Assembly (NCBI GenBank): GCA_017695115.1
Contig: JADILV010000021.1
Location: 124,001-188,000 of the forward strand
Length of the DNA: 64,000 nt
Reading direction: 5' to 3'
DNA from: Candidatus Cryptobacteroides avicola
GTDB lineage: Bacteria; Bacteroidota; Bacteroidia; Bacteroidales; UBA932
Both the position numbers and the translations under genes were made by a program. Shown here one piece after another: positions 1 to 9,700 of the stretch. The notes beneath the pieces were generated by a model that saw only the letters and a program-made list of their open reading frames with translations, ran no database searches and was not told where the DNA came from. Each line of letters begins with the position of its first letter. Within the stretch, counting starts at the first letter, position 1.

Positions 1-272
1 AGCGAACCTTCTTTTCCGGAAAATTTCTTGACAGTTTCTCCTATGTTGTTGATGTTGTCGTTGTTCCCGAGTACATACTGGCTGAGCTGCAGGACTTTCT
101 CCTCAAGAGTCATTCTCGACAGCAGGTCTCCTACTCTGTCGTCTATGGGTGCGTCCGGATTTTTATAGATTATTTCCTTTTTGTCTGTACTTCCTTCTCT
201 TGCTATGGCCGTCCATGTGTGTGGAGTCAGAGTCAGGATGAGACCTGTGAGAATAAAAAGATTCAATTTCAT
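1..272 (-). CDS. Glycoside hydrolase family 3 protein, N-terminal fragment
   Basis: Only the first 90 codons are in the window; the gene runs off the left edge. The product starts with a Sec signal peptide (MKLNLFILTGLILTL), followed by a short linker and the segment IDDRVGDLLSRMTLEEK at about residues 42-58. That is the classic opening of the GH3 (beta-glucosidase, BglX-like) N-terminal TIM barrel. Enzymes of this family remove terminal beta-linked sugars in the periplasm. It lies 19 bases downstream of the DUF4434 gene on the same strand, so the two are probably co-transcribed. The substrate cannot be inferred from this fragment; the neighbouring SusCD and sialidase suggest glycan breakdown. 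The start is the ATG at 272. Confidence 0.8.
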   Translation of the reverse strand, partial: MKLNLFILTGLILTLTPHTWTAIAREGSTDKKEIIYKNPDAPIDDRVGDLLSRMTLEEKVLQLSQYVLGNNDNINNIGETVKKFSGKEGS

Positions 273-291
273 CTGATGAAAATTCAAATAA

Positions 292-1380
292 TTATAGATT
301 GAAGTATTCCTTGTATCTGTCGAAAAGATGTCCGGCCTGCAGATAGGCTGACTGCGGGCTCATGAAATGCGAAAATTCGAAGGTGATAGCCTTGTCATAT
401 CCGCACCGTGCCGCCGCTTCCAGTTTCATCCTCAGCTTGTCGAACTTGATAGGCAGGAAATTGATAGGCATATCACGGTCAAAAGTTTCGGCATTGGTCC
501 AGCACTGCATCCCGTATTTGTCTGCAAGTTTTTTATTTACAGTAAAGAATGCGTCAAGTTCATCGTAGTCGATGTGTCCGTCCTGGAATGCGCACGCGTC
601 TACGACATCGTGTATCCCGTCGAATATCTCGTTCCATTCTTTTTCGTGCTGGGCTACCGATACTGCCTGGTCGTTGGTCATTTTGCCTGTGCCCATTATG
701 GCTTTCTTGCCGTCAATCCACGGGGAAATGAATGTCGGCAGCCCGCCTGAAACATCTTTGCACTGTTTTCCCAGCGCATGGAAGGCGTCTATAGCCCCTT
801 TGGTCTTGCGGCTGATTTCTCCGCTGATATACCATCCTCCGAAACTGTCGTATTTTTCCCCGTACATTCTCCAGACTTCATCGATGACATATTTGTTGTC
901 TTCAATCTCGTAAGACAGGTCTCCGGTATCCCAGTATTTTCCGGAATCATACAGCCCGAACCAGAACTTCATCCCGTATTTCTGCGCCAGTCTCAGGAAC
1001 ATGTCTATCAGGTCGACAGAAGGCATGTAACATCCTTTCTTCAAGAGGTACGGAGAAGGGTAGGTGATGAATTTGCGGTATCCGGAACGTATCACTATCA
1101 CCGTATCTATCCCTATGGATTTCATGTATCTGAAATCGGCGTCCCATTCCTTTTCGCCCCAGTTCTGGTGCGGGATGTCATGGGAAATCTCGTCAAGGAA
1201 AGTCCCGGTAATCTTGAGCCCCTGCGCTTTCGGGACGATAAGGCCTCCGGTGCTGTCTTGGTTTGCCGCGCGGCTCCCGCCTGCCGGGGAACATGAGCTG
1301 ACTGACAATATGCCCGGCGCAGCTATGGCTGAAGCTGCTGCGGCTGCTGCTGTTTTCAGGAATGATCTGCGGTCTGTCAT
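292..1380 (-). CDS. Tat-exported DUF4434 family protein (glycosidase-like TIM barrel)
   Basis: About 362 residues. I start it at the ATG at 1380, because the protein then opens with MTDRRSFLKTAAAAAAS, a twin-arginine signal (S/T-R-R-x-F-L-K) with an alanine-rich helix and a cysteine soon after. The body (for example GTFLDEISHDIPHQNWGEKE and GWYISGEISR) resembles DUF4434, a family with a TIM-barrel fold related to glycoside hydrolases. The activity is unknown to me. Conserved acids in WYISGE and the C-terminal FEFSHFMSP are candidate active-site residues. It lies just upstream of the GH3 gene and divergent from susC. It is one of two proteins in the window with a clear Tat signal, so it probably depends on the TatA/TatC encoded at the right end. 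Confidence 0.7.
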   Translation of the reverse strand: MTDRRSFLKTAAAAAASAIAAPGILSVSSCSPAGGSRAANQDSTGGLIVPKAQGLKITGTFLDEISHDIPHQNWGEKEWDADFRYMKSIGIDTVIVIRSGYRKFITYPSPYLLKKGCYMPSVDLIDMFLRLAQKYGMKFWFGLYDSGKYWDTGDLSYEIEDNKYVIDEVWRMYGEKYDSFGGWYISGEISRKTKGAIDAFHALGKQCKDVSGGLPTFISPWIDGKKAIMGTGKMTNDQAVSVAQHEKEWNEIFDGIHDVVDACAFQDGHIDYDELDAFFTVNKKLADKYGMQCWTNAETFDRDMPINFLPIKFDKLRMKLEAAARCGYDKAITFEFSHFMSPQSAYLQAGHLFDRYKEYFNL

Positions 1381-1418
1381 AAAAAAATAATTTAAATTTA
1401 TTATTAATGAATCAACCA

Positions 1419-1426
1419 CAAAAATA
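1419..1426 (-). promoter_or_regulatory. -7 element for the DUF4434/GH3 unit
   Basis: Read on the minus strand this is TATTTTTG, matching the Bacteroidetes -7 consensus TAnnTTTG. It lies 38 bases upstream of the ATG at 1380. No convincing TTTG is seen at the -33 spacing. Confidence 0.45.
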
Positions 1427-1507
1427 GAAAAATAATTAATAAAACATCCTTATTCGATAATAAAAAATTTTATAATTAAATATTTGTTAAATAAATATAT
1501 TTGATGT

Positions 1508-1538
1508 TTTGTCTATAGAATAAAAATACATATCTTTG
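1508..1538 (+). promoter_or_regulatory. Promoter of susC-susD
   Basis: TTTG at 1508-1511 and TATCTTTG at 1531-1538 are separated by 19 bases, a full match to the Bacteroidetes housekeeping promoter. Transcription would start near 1545, leaving an AT-rich leader of about 78 bases before the ATG at 1623. Confidence 0.75.
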
Positions 1539-1622
1539 CGGTGTGTTATTAAAATATTTTCAGAATCACTGTTTTTAATTGTTCTGCACCCTATTATAAA
1601 ACATATATTTAAACGTTTTATT

Positions 1623-4600
1623 ATGAATTTAAACTTAAAAAATGAAAAACTACTCGGAAAATTGGCGATGGTCATTTTTCTGGGGGTATTGTCTGGCGGA
1701 ATTCAAATGTTCGCCGGTTCTTCTGATCTTGGGGGGGGCATAACGCTCCAGCAGCAAGACACGAAGCAGATTGAAGGCATCGTGCTGGATGAAAACAGGC
1801 AGCCTGTGGCCGGTGCGAGCGTCGCTATTGCGGACGACCTTTCTGTAGGTACCATCACGGATGTAGATGGTGAATTTTCTATTTCTGTTCCTGGAAATTC
1901 AGATGTCATTGTGTCTTTTATAGGGTATAAGGATGCGGTGGTCCCTACACAGGGGGTGACGTATCTTGAAGTCCAGCTCATTCCTGATGCACAGGTGCTT
2001 AATGAGGTTGTAGTGACAGCTCTCGGTATTACGCGCGAGTCAAAGTCGTTGGGGTATGCCATGCAGGAGGTCGATGCTGACGGATTGCAGGAAAACAAGG
2101 CGGTCAGCGTGGCCAATATGCTTCAGGGAAAGATTGCCGGAGTGCAGATTTCACAGTCCGGTTCCGGAATGGGAGGCTCAACCCGCATTATAATGAGAGG
2201 TATGAATTCGCTTAGTGGAGCCAACCAGCCTTTATGGGTAGTAGACGGCGTTCCGATTAATGACGGGACTACCCAGCAGGCAGGGCAGTGGGGTGGAAAA
2301 GACTATGCCGGTTCAGCATCACAGATAAACCCTGAAGATATTGAAAGTATTTCTGTGCTGAAGGGAGCAAATGCTGCTGCGCTTTATGGCTCACGTGCAC
2401 AGAGCGGTGCTATCATCATTACCACTAAAAAAGGTAAATATGGCCAGCCTCTTCAGATAGAGTATAACGGAAATGTAGAGTTTACGTCTCTTTATAAGAA
2501 TATATATGGATACCAGAATGTTTACGGTCAAGGAGCTGACGGCATTTGGAACGGAAACTCGAATACCAGCTGGGGACCCAAAATGGAAGGGCAGATGGTA
2601 ACCCATTGGCAGGTCCTGAAATATAACAATCCGGACTACAGTGAGGTCGCCCTTACACCTCAGCCGGATTATCTTCATGATTTCTTTAATACGGGTGTTT
2701 CATATAACAACAGCGTGACAGCGTCTGCCGGTGGCGAGCATCTTTCCGGCCGTATATCATTTACTGATTCAAGAAATGATGGCGTGACTCCGAATCATTC
2801 TATAGACAGGCAGTTCTATGACATTAATACTGAATTCAAGAGTAAATGGCTGACTATAGGTGCGAAGGTCAATTATATGAGAGAGCGCACAGAGAATGCT
2901 CCTGAACAAGGTGTCTACAGCCTTATGAACCAGTTGAACAGAATGCCTAGAGGCATAAGGCTTGTTGACCTCAAGAATGCCGGTCTGACTGATGACGGTA
3001 TCGTCAAGAACTGGTCAGGGCTTTCAAGCGAATTCCATAATCCTTATGGAGTCATAATGCCGGAGAATGGAAATCTCAGGGAAAGAAACCGAATAATCGG
3101 CCAGTTGAGAGCCAATATCCGTTTTACCGATTGGCTCAACCTGACCGGAAGAGTTGGTATAGACTGGTTTAATGATAAGCATAAAGTATTTACTTATAAT
3201 CCGTTGCGTGACTCTGTGTCAAGCCAGTACTATTACGGGCAGTCTGATAACCAGGAGATCAATGCGGACCTTATCCTTAATTTCAACAAGACTTTCAATG
3301 ATTTTACCGTGACTGCCAATCTCGGTACATCTGTATACAACACTCTCAGCGATTCCGTTTCAGGTGAGGCTGGTACATTCCAGGTTCCCGGATTCCACTG
3401 GATGTCAAACGGAAGCATGAGGCAGGCGTCCGAGGGGTATTATGAAAAGGAGATTCAGTCTGTATTCGGGAATGTCAGCCTAAGTTATAAGGATATGCTT
3501 TATCTGGATATTACGGGAAGAAATGACTGGTCATCGACTCTCCCTTCTTCCAACTGGTCGTATTTTTATCCGTCAGTGAGCTTGAGTGCAATTGTTTCTG
3601 AAATGGTGGAGATGCCTGAAATCATTGATTTCCTGAAGATCCGCGGCTCTTGGGCAATGGTCGGAAACGATACCGGGGCATATCAGCTGGACTATGTCTA
3701 TGGCTCATATCCGCGTACAGAGGTAAACGGAACGCTTCTGGAAATGTATCTTCCGGACACATATCCGTTGCGCAATCTGAAGCCGGAACAGACTACATCC
3801 TGGGAAGTGGGTCTTGATTACAGGATGTTCAATGACAGGCTCGGAATTGATTTTACGTATTACAACTCGCATACTACCAACCAGATACTTTCAATAGGCA
3901 CTTCTGTTACTTCCGGTTATGTGTCCAAGAATATAAATGCCGGTAATATAAAGAGCCAGGGTTATGAAGTAATGCTTTACGGTACTCCTGTCCTTACCGG
4001 GGACTGGCAGTGGGACGTCAACATCAACTGGGGACTTAACCGCACTACATGCCTGTCTCTTGACGAGTCAATCAAACGCCACACGCTTGGAAGTATGGAC
4101 ATTGCGTCTGTCGTTATAGAGGAAGGCGGACGTTATGGTGACATAGTGGCAAACAATGCGTATAAACGCAACGATGCCGGCCAGATTCTTATAGATGATA
4201 ACGGTATGCCTATCAAGGAAACTGATAAGGTCATCGGTAATATGACTCCTGACTGGACCGGCTCTTTCGGTACGACCCTCAGGTGGAAAGGCATTTCTCT
4301 TTATGCTCTGTTCGATGTGCGTTGCGGAGGAGATTTCATATCTCTGACAGATGCTCTTTCTACTGCAGCCGGTACATCTGCAAGGACGCTTTCCGGCAGG
4401 GACGGGACTATGGTGGTGGGCGGTATTGTGGAGTCGACAGGTCTGCCTAATACCAAGCAGATATCATCCCAGGCATACTGGACCGGAGTCGGAGGACTTA
4501 ACGGTGTTGCGGAAGAATTCATGTACGATGGGTCATATATCAAACTCCGCGAACTTTCCCTCGGATGGTCGCTTCCTTCAAAATGGCTGCATAGGACTCC

Positions 4601-4772
4601 TTTGAAATCGGTAAGGATTTCAGCGGTGGCAAGAGATCTTTGCTTCATTTTCAAGAACGCCCCGGTAAATCCGGAGGGTGCAATCGGACGAGCTGACTCT
4701 TCGCAGGCTTTTGAGCTCGGCTCCCTCCCTCCTACACGGACTATGGGCTTCTCGTTGAATGTCAAATTCTGA
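1623..4772 (+). CDS. SusC/RagA family TonB-dependent outer-membrane transporter
   Basis: 1,049 residues from the ATG at 1623 (MNLNLKNEKLLGKL). An upstream in-frame ATG at 1536 lies inside the -7 element and is rejected. After a signal region comes a carboxypeptidase-D-like domain (about residues 50-125, IEGIVLDENRQPVAGASV), then EVVVTALGI as TonB-box/plug entry. The plug contains MRGMNSLSG, PLWVVDGVPIND and the NPEDIESISVLKGANAAALY block, and the long beta-barrel ends in the aromatic FSLNVKF. Proteins of this type import oligosaccharides across the outer membrane using TonB energy, paired with a SusD lid lipoprotein. The SusD gene starts 20 bases downstream. The nearby sialidase and epimerase make a sialylated glycan a reasonable but unproven substrate. 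Confidence 0.93.
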   Translation: MNLNLKNEKLLGKLAMVIFLGVLSGGIQMFAGSSDLGGGITLQQQDTKQIEGIVLDENRQPVAGASVAIADDLSVGTITDVDGEFSISVPGNSDVIVSFIGYKDAVVPTQGVTYLEVQLIPDAQVLNEVVVTALGITRESKSLGYAMQEVDADGLQENKAVSVANMLQGKIAGVQISQSGSGMGGSTRIIMRGMNSLSGANQPLWVVDGVPINDGTTQQAGQWGGKDYAGSASQINPEDIESISVLKGANAAALYGSRAQSGAIIITTKKGKYGQPLQIEYNGNVEFTSLYKNIYGYQNVYGQGADGIWNGNSNTSWGPKMEGQMVTHWQVLKYNNPDYSEVALTPQPDYLHDFFNTGVSYNNSVTASAGGEHLSGRISFTDSRNDGVTPNHSIDRQFYDINTEFKSKWLTIGAKVNYMRERTENAPEQGVYSLMNQLNRMPRGIRLVDLKNAGLTDDGIVKNWSGLSSEFHNPYGVIMPENGNLRERNRIIGQLRANIRFTDWLNLTGRVGIDWFNDKHKVFTYNPLRDSVSSQYYYGQSDNQEINADLILNFNKTFNDFTVTANLGTSVYNTLSDSVSGEAGTFQVPGFHWMSNGSMRQASEGYYEKEIQSVFGNVSLSYKDMLYLDITGRNDWSSTLPSSNWSYFYPSVSLSAIVSEMVEMPEIIDFLKIRGSWAMVGNDTGAYQLDYVYGSYPRTEVNGTLLEMYLPDTYPLRNLKPEQTTSWEVGLDYRMFNDRLGIDFTYYNSHTTNQILSIGTSVTSGYVSKNINAGNIKSQGYEVMLYGTPVLTGDWQWDVNINWGLNRTTCLSLDESIKRHTLGSMDIASVVIEEGGRYGDIVANNAYKRNDAGQILIDDNGMPIKETDKVIGNMTPDWTGSFGTTLRWKGISLYALFDVRCGGDFISLTDALSTAAGTSARTLSGRDGTMVVGGIVESTGLPNTKQISSQAYWTGVGGLNGVAEEFMYDGSYIKLRELSLGWSLPSKWLHRTPLKSVRISAVARDLCFIFKNAPVNPEGAIGRADSSQAFELGSLPPTRTMGFSLNVKF

Positions 4773-4792
4773 AAATAAATAGATGGATTATT

Positions 4793-6439
4793 ATGAAATT
4801 TTCTAGATACATTATAATTGTTGCTTTGGCTATGGCCGTAAGCTGCACCGGAAAATTCGAAGAGATGAATACAAATCCTGGTGCTGTTTCTGAGGTCAGC
4901 CCTGCATATGTCCTGCCGTCTTTGCAGGAGTCAACGATGCATCTGTCTGCCACTTATGGATATCAGACGACAGAGAACTACATGCTGCAGAACTATTGTC
5001 AGTATTATGCCAATACCAATGCCGGACTTGCTCTGGACAGGTATGGTTATGACGATACCTATGCGCTTGATTTCTGGAATCCTTATTATAAGGCCCTGAA
5101 GCATCTGAAAGTCCTTAAAGAGGATTTGCAGGAACATCCGGAATATACGAACATCTATCAGATGGTGAGGATAGTGGTGGCCCATGCTACGATAGGTATG
5201 ACCGATACCTTCGGAGATCTTCCTTATTTTGAAGCGGCCCTTGCTGATAACCAGCCTGCTTATGATTCCCAGAAGGACATATACTATGACGTATTCAAAG
5301 AGCTGACAGAGGCTTCTGAGACCCTGGCGCAGAATCTGGACGGGCAGTCTGCCTGCAATGAGGATACCGACTTGTTTTTTGCCGGTGATATTGAAAAGTG
5401 GCGTAAATTCGCCAATTCGCTGCGCCTTCGTTGCGCCCTGCGTATAGTGTATGTTGATCCGGATAAAGCCAAATCTGAAGGAGAGGCGGCTATGGCAGCC
5501 GGTGTCATGGAAAGTAACGATGACAGGTGCTACATCAGGGTTATGGCTACCAGATGGGGACATCCTTTGTACCAGGTGTCCAACTGGGGTGAGTTCAGGA
5601 TGAGCAAGACCATGGAAAACGTTCTGAAACATACGAGCACGGTTGATGATCCTCGGATGGAGCTCTGGTTCGGAATGACTGCGAACTATATGGCCAAAAA
5701 TTATAACAATGAGGATATTCTTTATAAAGGTGAAAAATTTTCCGGTGTCCCGAACGGGCAGACGTCAGTTTCTCTCGGAGAGGAAGATGCGGACGGATGG
5801 ATCGCCAATTCTATCCAGAACAATTCGAATATCTACGGACTGATTGCATTTCCGGACTGGAATCAGGGAAAGTCCACACCAAGTGCTACTTGTCCTGTGC
5901 CGGTGAAAAAGAATATGAAAGTCATGGGCTATCCTGAAGTCTGTCTGCTTAAGGCGGAGGCAGCACTTAGAGGGTGGCAGGGAGCCGGGAATGCCAAAGA
6001 CAACTATATGGAAGGAATCCGTGCTTCTTTCGAAGATGAACGTAGTTTTGTGGATGACCGGTCTCTTTGTAATACGGCAAATGATGAATTATACCTTACT
6101 ACAGGTGATGTCGTCTGGGATGATGCTGCTACGGATTTGAATGTCAACCTCAAAAAGATTGCAACGCAGAAATGGCTTGCTGTCTATCCTTATAGTTTTG
6201 AAGCTTGGGCCGAGTGCCGCCGTACAGGTTTTCCTGAGCTGATGCCGGTATACCAGAGCGACGATCCTGATATCAATCCGGCAAATAACGAGTTTATCAG
6301 AAAGATCCGTTACAGTGATGCTGAATGGAGGGATAATGCCGAGCACTCTCTTGATCCTTCCCTTAATGGTGGTAAAGGAGACGGTATGGCAGTCCGCGTA
6401 TGGTGGGATACGGATGATAACCGCTCTATTTCTGATTAG
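4793..6439 (+). CDS. SusD/RagB family glycan-binding lipoprotein
   Basis: 548 residues. A short signal peptide ends in AMAVSC, giving a lipobox cysteine at residue 18, followed by TGKFEEMNTNPGAVSEVSP. The E..NTNP motif just after the lipidated cysteine is typical of the SusD-like_2 branch (PF12771). The remainder is the helical TPR-type scaffold of the family (repeated LKAE, WRKFANSLRLR). It sits on the cell surface as the lid of the SusC transporter encoded immediately upstream, and both share the promoter at 1508-1538. The length is usual for the family. Confidence 0.92.
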   Translation: MKFSRYIIIVALAMAVSCTGKFEEMNTNPGAVSEVSPAYVLPSLQESTMHLSATYGYQTTENYMLQNYCQYYANTNAGLALDRYGYDDTYALDFWNPYYKALKHLKVLKEDLQEHPEYTNIYQMVRIVVAHATIGMTDTFGDLPYFEAALADNQPAYDSQKDIYYDVFKELTEASETLAQNLDGQSACNEDTDLFFAGDIEKWRKFANSLRLRCALRIVYVDPDKAKSEGEAAMAAGVMESNDDRCYIRVMATRWGHPLYQVSNWGEFRMSKTMENVLKHTSTVDDPRMELWFGMTANYMAKNYNNEDILYKGEKFSGVPNGQTSVSLGEEDADGWIANSIQNNSNIYGLIAFPDWNQGKSTPSATCPVPVKKNMKVMGYPEVCLLKAEAALRGWQGAGNAKDNYMEGIRASFEDERSFVDDRSLCNTANDELYLTTGDVVWDDAATDLNVNLKKIATQKWLAVYPYSFEAWAECRRTGFPELMPVYQSDDPDINPANNEFIRKIRYSDAEWRDNAEHSLDPSLNGGKGDGMAVRVWWDTDDNRSISD

Positions 6440-6460
6440 TAGGAAGACTTGTAGATAATA

Positions 6461-6506
6461 CAAATGGGCTGTCTTGGTTTTTATCTGACCTCAAGCGGCC
6501 CATTTG
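6461..6506 (+). terminator. Stem-loop after susD
   Basis: Arms CAAATGGGC (6461-6469) and GCCCATTTG (6498-6506) pair perfectly, with a 28-base loop, about 20 bases past the susD stop. No long T tract follows, so it may be a weak terminator or a 3'-end stabiliser. The rest of the 6507-6742 gap is very AT-rich. Confidence 0.5.
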
Positions 6507-6655
6507 GTATAACCTTTCCGGTTCGTTTCGGGCTGATTCTATTAAATAGGTAAGAATTTTATAATGTTCTAATAAGAATTTAAAATTTTATTTAAATAAA
6601 CCTATATTATAATTTAATTAAAGTAAGTAATATTTCTATTTTTATAAAAATATTA

Positions 6656-6663
6656 TATATTTG
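6656..6663 (+). promoter_or_regulatory. -7 element before the epimerase gene
   Basis: TATATTTG, in an AT-rich stretch 79 bases upstream of the first ATG. There is no clear -33 TTTG at the right spacing. It would give the epimerase gene a promoter of its own. Confidence 0.4.
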
Positions 6664-6742
6664 TGTCAAATGTTTATTTCAGAATGACAGATGTGTCCAA
6701 GGAAATGTCTTTTTGAAATAATGAATTGAATGTAAATACTAT

Positions 6743-7939
6743 ATGCTTATGAAGATGACGGCAGGACAGAGGACTTTCCTTTCCTCGTGTGCGGAACAGT
6801 ACCGTGAGGATTTGCTCCACGATATCCTTCCATTCTGGATGAAATATGGGTATGACAGGAAGCAAGGGGGAGTATATACGTGTTTGGACAGGGACGGGAC
6901 ATTGATGGATACGACTAAGTCCGTATGGTTCCAGGGGCGTTTCGGTTACATAATGGCGAGAGCGTCCCGGCTTTCCGGCGCGGATCCGGAATGGCTTGAA
7001 GCGTCAAGGAGCGCGATAGAGTTCATTGAGCGTTATTGTATCGATGAAGACGGACACATGTTCTTTACGGTTACGGAAGACGGGAGGCCGGTCCAGAAGC
7101 GGAGGTATGTCTTTTCTGAATGCTTTGCGATTATGGCCATGGCGGAGTATTCGATAGCGACTGGAGACAGAGCATATGCGGAAAAGGCTCTGGCGATGTT
7201 CAGGAATACCCTCCGGATGTTGTCGGAGCCGGGGTTTCTTCCTCCGAAGACATACGTCCCGGGGAGAGGGCATTCAATAACGATGATGCTGATCAATGTG
7301 GCCAACATAGCCAGAAAGGCGTCTCCTGACCCTATATTTGAAGAGCGTATAGATCAGTCTATAGATGAGCTGGCCAAATATTTCATGCATCCTGAATACA
7401 AGACCATACTGGAGTCTGTGGGACCTGAAGGTGAGTTCATGGACACATGTGCCGGGAGGACGATCAATCCGGGACATTGCATGGAGACGGGCTGGTTCAT
7501 AATGGATATAGCCCGTTCGCGGGGGTGGGATCCCGTGCTTGTCAAAATGGCGACGACTATCGTTGACTGGTCATGGGACTGGGGCTGGGACGAGCCGTAC
7601 GGAGGTATGATCAATTTCCGGGACTGCCGGCATTTTCCGCCACAGGACTACTCCCAGGACATGAAGTTCTGGTGGCCGCAATGCGAGACCATCATAGCCT
7701 CATTGTATTCATATCTGGCAACAGGTGAAGAGAAGTATCTTGAGATGCACAGGAAGGCGCATGAGTTCGCGTACACCTATCTGAAAGACAAGGAGTACGG
7801 AGAATGGTACGGCTATCTTCACCGCGACGGCACTGTAGCGCAGCCGGCCAAGGGGAACCTGTTCAAGGGGCCTTTCCACATACCGAGAATGATGATGATT
7901 GCCGGCGAACTGATTGATGAAATACTGAATCGTATTTAG
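6743..7939 (+). CDS. N-acylglucosamine 2-epimerase (AGE) family protein
   Basis: 398 residues with no signal peptide, so cytoplasmic. The (alpha/alpha)6-barrel family is shown by DILPFWMKYGYDRKQGGVYT near the N-terminus, WFQGRFGYIMAR at about 71-82, the central GHCMETGWFIMDIAR and WDWGWDEPYGGM, and the C-terminal FKGPFHIPRMMM. Relatives interconvert N-acetylmannosamine and N-acetylglucosamine, or epimerise other sugars at C2. Convergent pairing with a GH33 sialidase supports the ManNAc to GlcNAc step of sialic acid use. A cellobiose or mannose 2-epimerase is the main alternative. ATGs also lie at 6749 and 6755; there is no ribosome-binding site to choose between them. No sialate lyase (nanA) or kinase is in the window. 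Confidence 0.8.
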   Translation: MLMKMTAGQRTFLSSCAEQYREDLLHDILPFWMKYGYDRKQGGVYTCLDRDGTLMDTTKSVWFQGRFGYIMARASRLSGADPEWLEASRSAIEFIERYCIDEDGHMFFTVTEDGRPVQKRRYVFSECFAIMAMAEYSIATGDRAYAEKALAMFRNTLRMLSEPGFLPPKTYVPGRGHSITMMLINVANIARKASPDPIFEERIDQSIDELAKYFMHPEYKTILESVGPEGEFMDTCAGRTINPGHCMETGWFIMDIARSRGWDPVLVKMATTIVDWSWDWGWDEPYGGMINFRDCRHFPPQDYSQDMKFWWPQCETIIASLYSYLATGEEKYLEMHRKAHEFAYTYLKDKEYGEWYGYLHRDGTVAQPAKGNLFKGPFHIPRMMMIAGELIDEILNRI

Positions 7940-7981
7940 CAATAGAAGACTAATAGTTATTATTAGCGTGGTTAGTGATGG

Positions 7982-8017
7982 TAAGAGGGTGAGTCAGACT
8001 TTTGACCCGCCCTCTTA
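7982..8017. terminator. Bidirectional stem-loop between convergent genes
   Basis: Arms TAAGAGGG (7982-7989) and CCCTCTTA (8010-8017), with GTCA/TGAC pairing inside the loop. It sits between the epimerase and sialidase stop codons and probably ends both transcripts. Confidence 0.65.
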
Positions 8018-8020
8018 TCG

Positions 8021-9655
8021 TCATTGATCTATAATATCCTCCAGCTTCACGGCCTGGAAAACCAGCTGGGATGTACTGCCTTCGTACAGGATGCCCACTG
8101 TGTCTTTGTCTATCATTGTCAGGCAGGAGTAACCCCAGCCTTCCTCTTCGTCCAGGAGCAGGGAGTTTTCCGGAAGCCATGTGTTGCCGCCGTCGAGGCT
8201 GGCTTTGATGGTCAGATGGTTGCGCCCCTGTGTGGTGTCAGGGTTCGAAAACAGCAGAATGTCCTTGTCGAGGGAGTTTTCTGCTGCAGGAACCATCAGA
8301 AGCCCTGCCATACATACAGGTTCGCGGAGTTTTTCGGATGAAGGATGCCGGGCCCATGTCTTTCCCAGGTCAGCGGTGGTGCATACGATACGGCCTGTAC
8401 GGCGGTTGTTCCTCATATTGAGCATGAGGACTCCCGGAGAAATTTCCGCCGCCTGGGCTTCGGTAGTGTTCGTCCAGGCGTGTCCGTGGCAGTGCCAGGT
8501 CTTTCCGTGGTCCTTGCTGTACATTATACCTGCATTAGGCACCCGCGTGGAATCCACATACTGTATAGGGAAGACAAGAGTCCCGTCCGACATCGTGATT
8601 CCCCGTCCCGGTCCCTGAAGTGTGAACCTCCAGCTTTCCTGCTTTACCTGTCGGGTGATGTTCCTCGGTTCTGACCAGGTCTTTCCGTCATCCTTGCTGC
8701 TGACAATCATCATCTGGGCCGTTTCCTGCGGCTCGAATCCGCTCCCTACCTGGTTCCAGGCCCTGTCGTTTCCCAGTCCGTGCGTCCATACGGCCACTAC
8801 GAAGATTTCACCGGTATTCTCATCTACAAGAACCGACGGGTCTCCGATACCGTTCTGTGCATCAGGAAGTCCGCCCCATTGTCCCATATCCATTATCACT
8901 TTCATCGGCTCCCATGTGTGTCCTCCGTCCGTGCTGCGGCTCATGCCCACATCGATATTGTCCTGAAGATCAAGAGTGGACGCGTGCCGTACATCATATA
9001 CCGCTATCAGGCTGCCTGCATTTGAAGTGGCCAGGCCAGGTATCCTGTATGACCATATTCCGTCATCGCCATGGTCTTTGAGAGCTGTTCCGAGACGGTG
9101 CTCCGACGCTCCTTCCTGGACGAGAGTGGCTGCTTCCCCGTTTATTTCAATGTCTGTCACATCTAAAGTAAATGTGTCCGTAAGGTCTTCGATATGTTTG
9201 CCGTCAACGGATACGCTTATGTAGAACCAGTTTTTTCCTTTTACAAGCTTCTGGTCTGCAGTCAGTTCCATTGTTCCGTCAGCCGATGGGGTGCCGCTGT
9301 GTTTCACTATGGAATATCCCGGGTCGCAGTAGATTTGCTGGCTGGCTCCGATTCTGTTGAAAGCGTCTTTGATGACGTAGGAGGTGGTTTTTGAATAGAG
9401 TGCGGACATGGTGCCCGTATAGACCAGACTTACATTGCGCAGAGCCGGTTCCGGCAGACCTCCTCCGAGTCTGACTCTCACCCTATCTACAGTGATTTCT
9501 TCTGCATCTGTGTTGTCTATACAGAATTCCGCCACCACATTGAATCCTCTGTCCGTCATGACCGGAAGTGCCGTGTTGTGGACTTTCACAGTATCTGCCG
9601 CGTGCAACAGTCCGCATATAGCAGCCATTATTGCTAAAAGAACCGTTTTTTTCAT
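8021..9655 (-). CDS. nanH: Exo-alpha-sialidase, GH33
   Basis: 544 residues with a Sec signal peptide (MKKTVLLAIMAAICGLLHA). Residues 22-185 form the beta-sandwich N-terminal domain seen in Bacteroides sialidases. The six-blade propeller begins at about 200 with the diagnostic YRIP motif (203-206), whose arginine belongs to the triad that grips the sialate carboxylate. Five Asp-box repeats follow: STDGGHTW, SKDDGKTW, SKDHGKTW, TADLGKTW and SLDGGNTW. The enzyme releases terminal sialic acid from mucin or host glycans in the periplasm or at the cell surface. It faces the AGE-family gene across a shared terminator, and susCD lies beyond. Confidence 0.93.
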   Translation of the reverse strand: MKKTVLLAIMAAICGLLHAADTVKVHNTALPVMTDRGFNVVAEFCIDNTDAEEITVDRVRVRLGGGLPEPALRNVSLVYTGTMSALYSKTTSYVIKDAFNRIGASQQIYCDPGYSIVKHSGTPSADGTMELTADQKLVKGKNWFYISVSVDGKHIEDLTDTFTLDVTDIEINGEAATLVQEGASEHRLGTALKDHGDDGIWSYRIPGLATSNAGSLIAVYDVRHASTLDLQDNIDVGMSRSTDGGHTWEPMKVIMDMGQWGGLPDAQNGIGDPSVLVDENTGEIFVVAVWTHGLGNDRAWNQVGSGFEPQETAQMMIVSSKDDGKTWSEPRNITRQVKQESWRFTLQGPGRGITMSDGTLVFPIQYVDSTRVPNAGIMYSKDHGKTWHCHGHAWTNTTEAQAAEISPGVLMLNMRNNRRTGRIVCTTADLGKTWARHPSSEKLREPVCMAGLLMVPAAENSLDKDILLFSNPDTTQGRNHLTIKASLDGGNTWLPENSLLLDEEEGWGYSCLTMIDKDTVGILYEGSTSQLVFQAVKLEDIIDQ

Positions 9656-9700
9656 GATTGATTATGTGTAATATGCCTTTGATTCGTAAATATACGGTTT

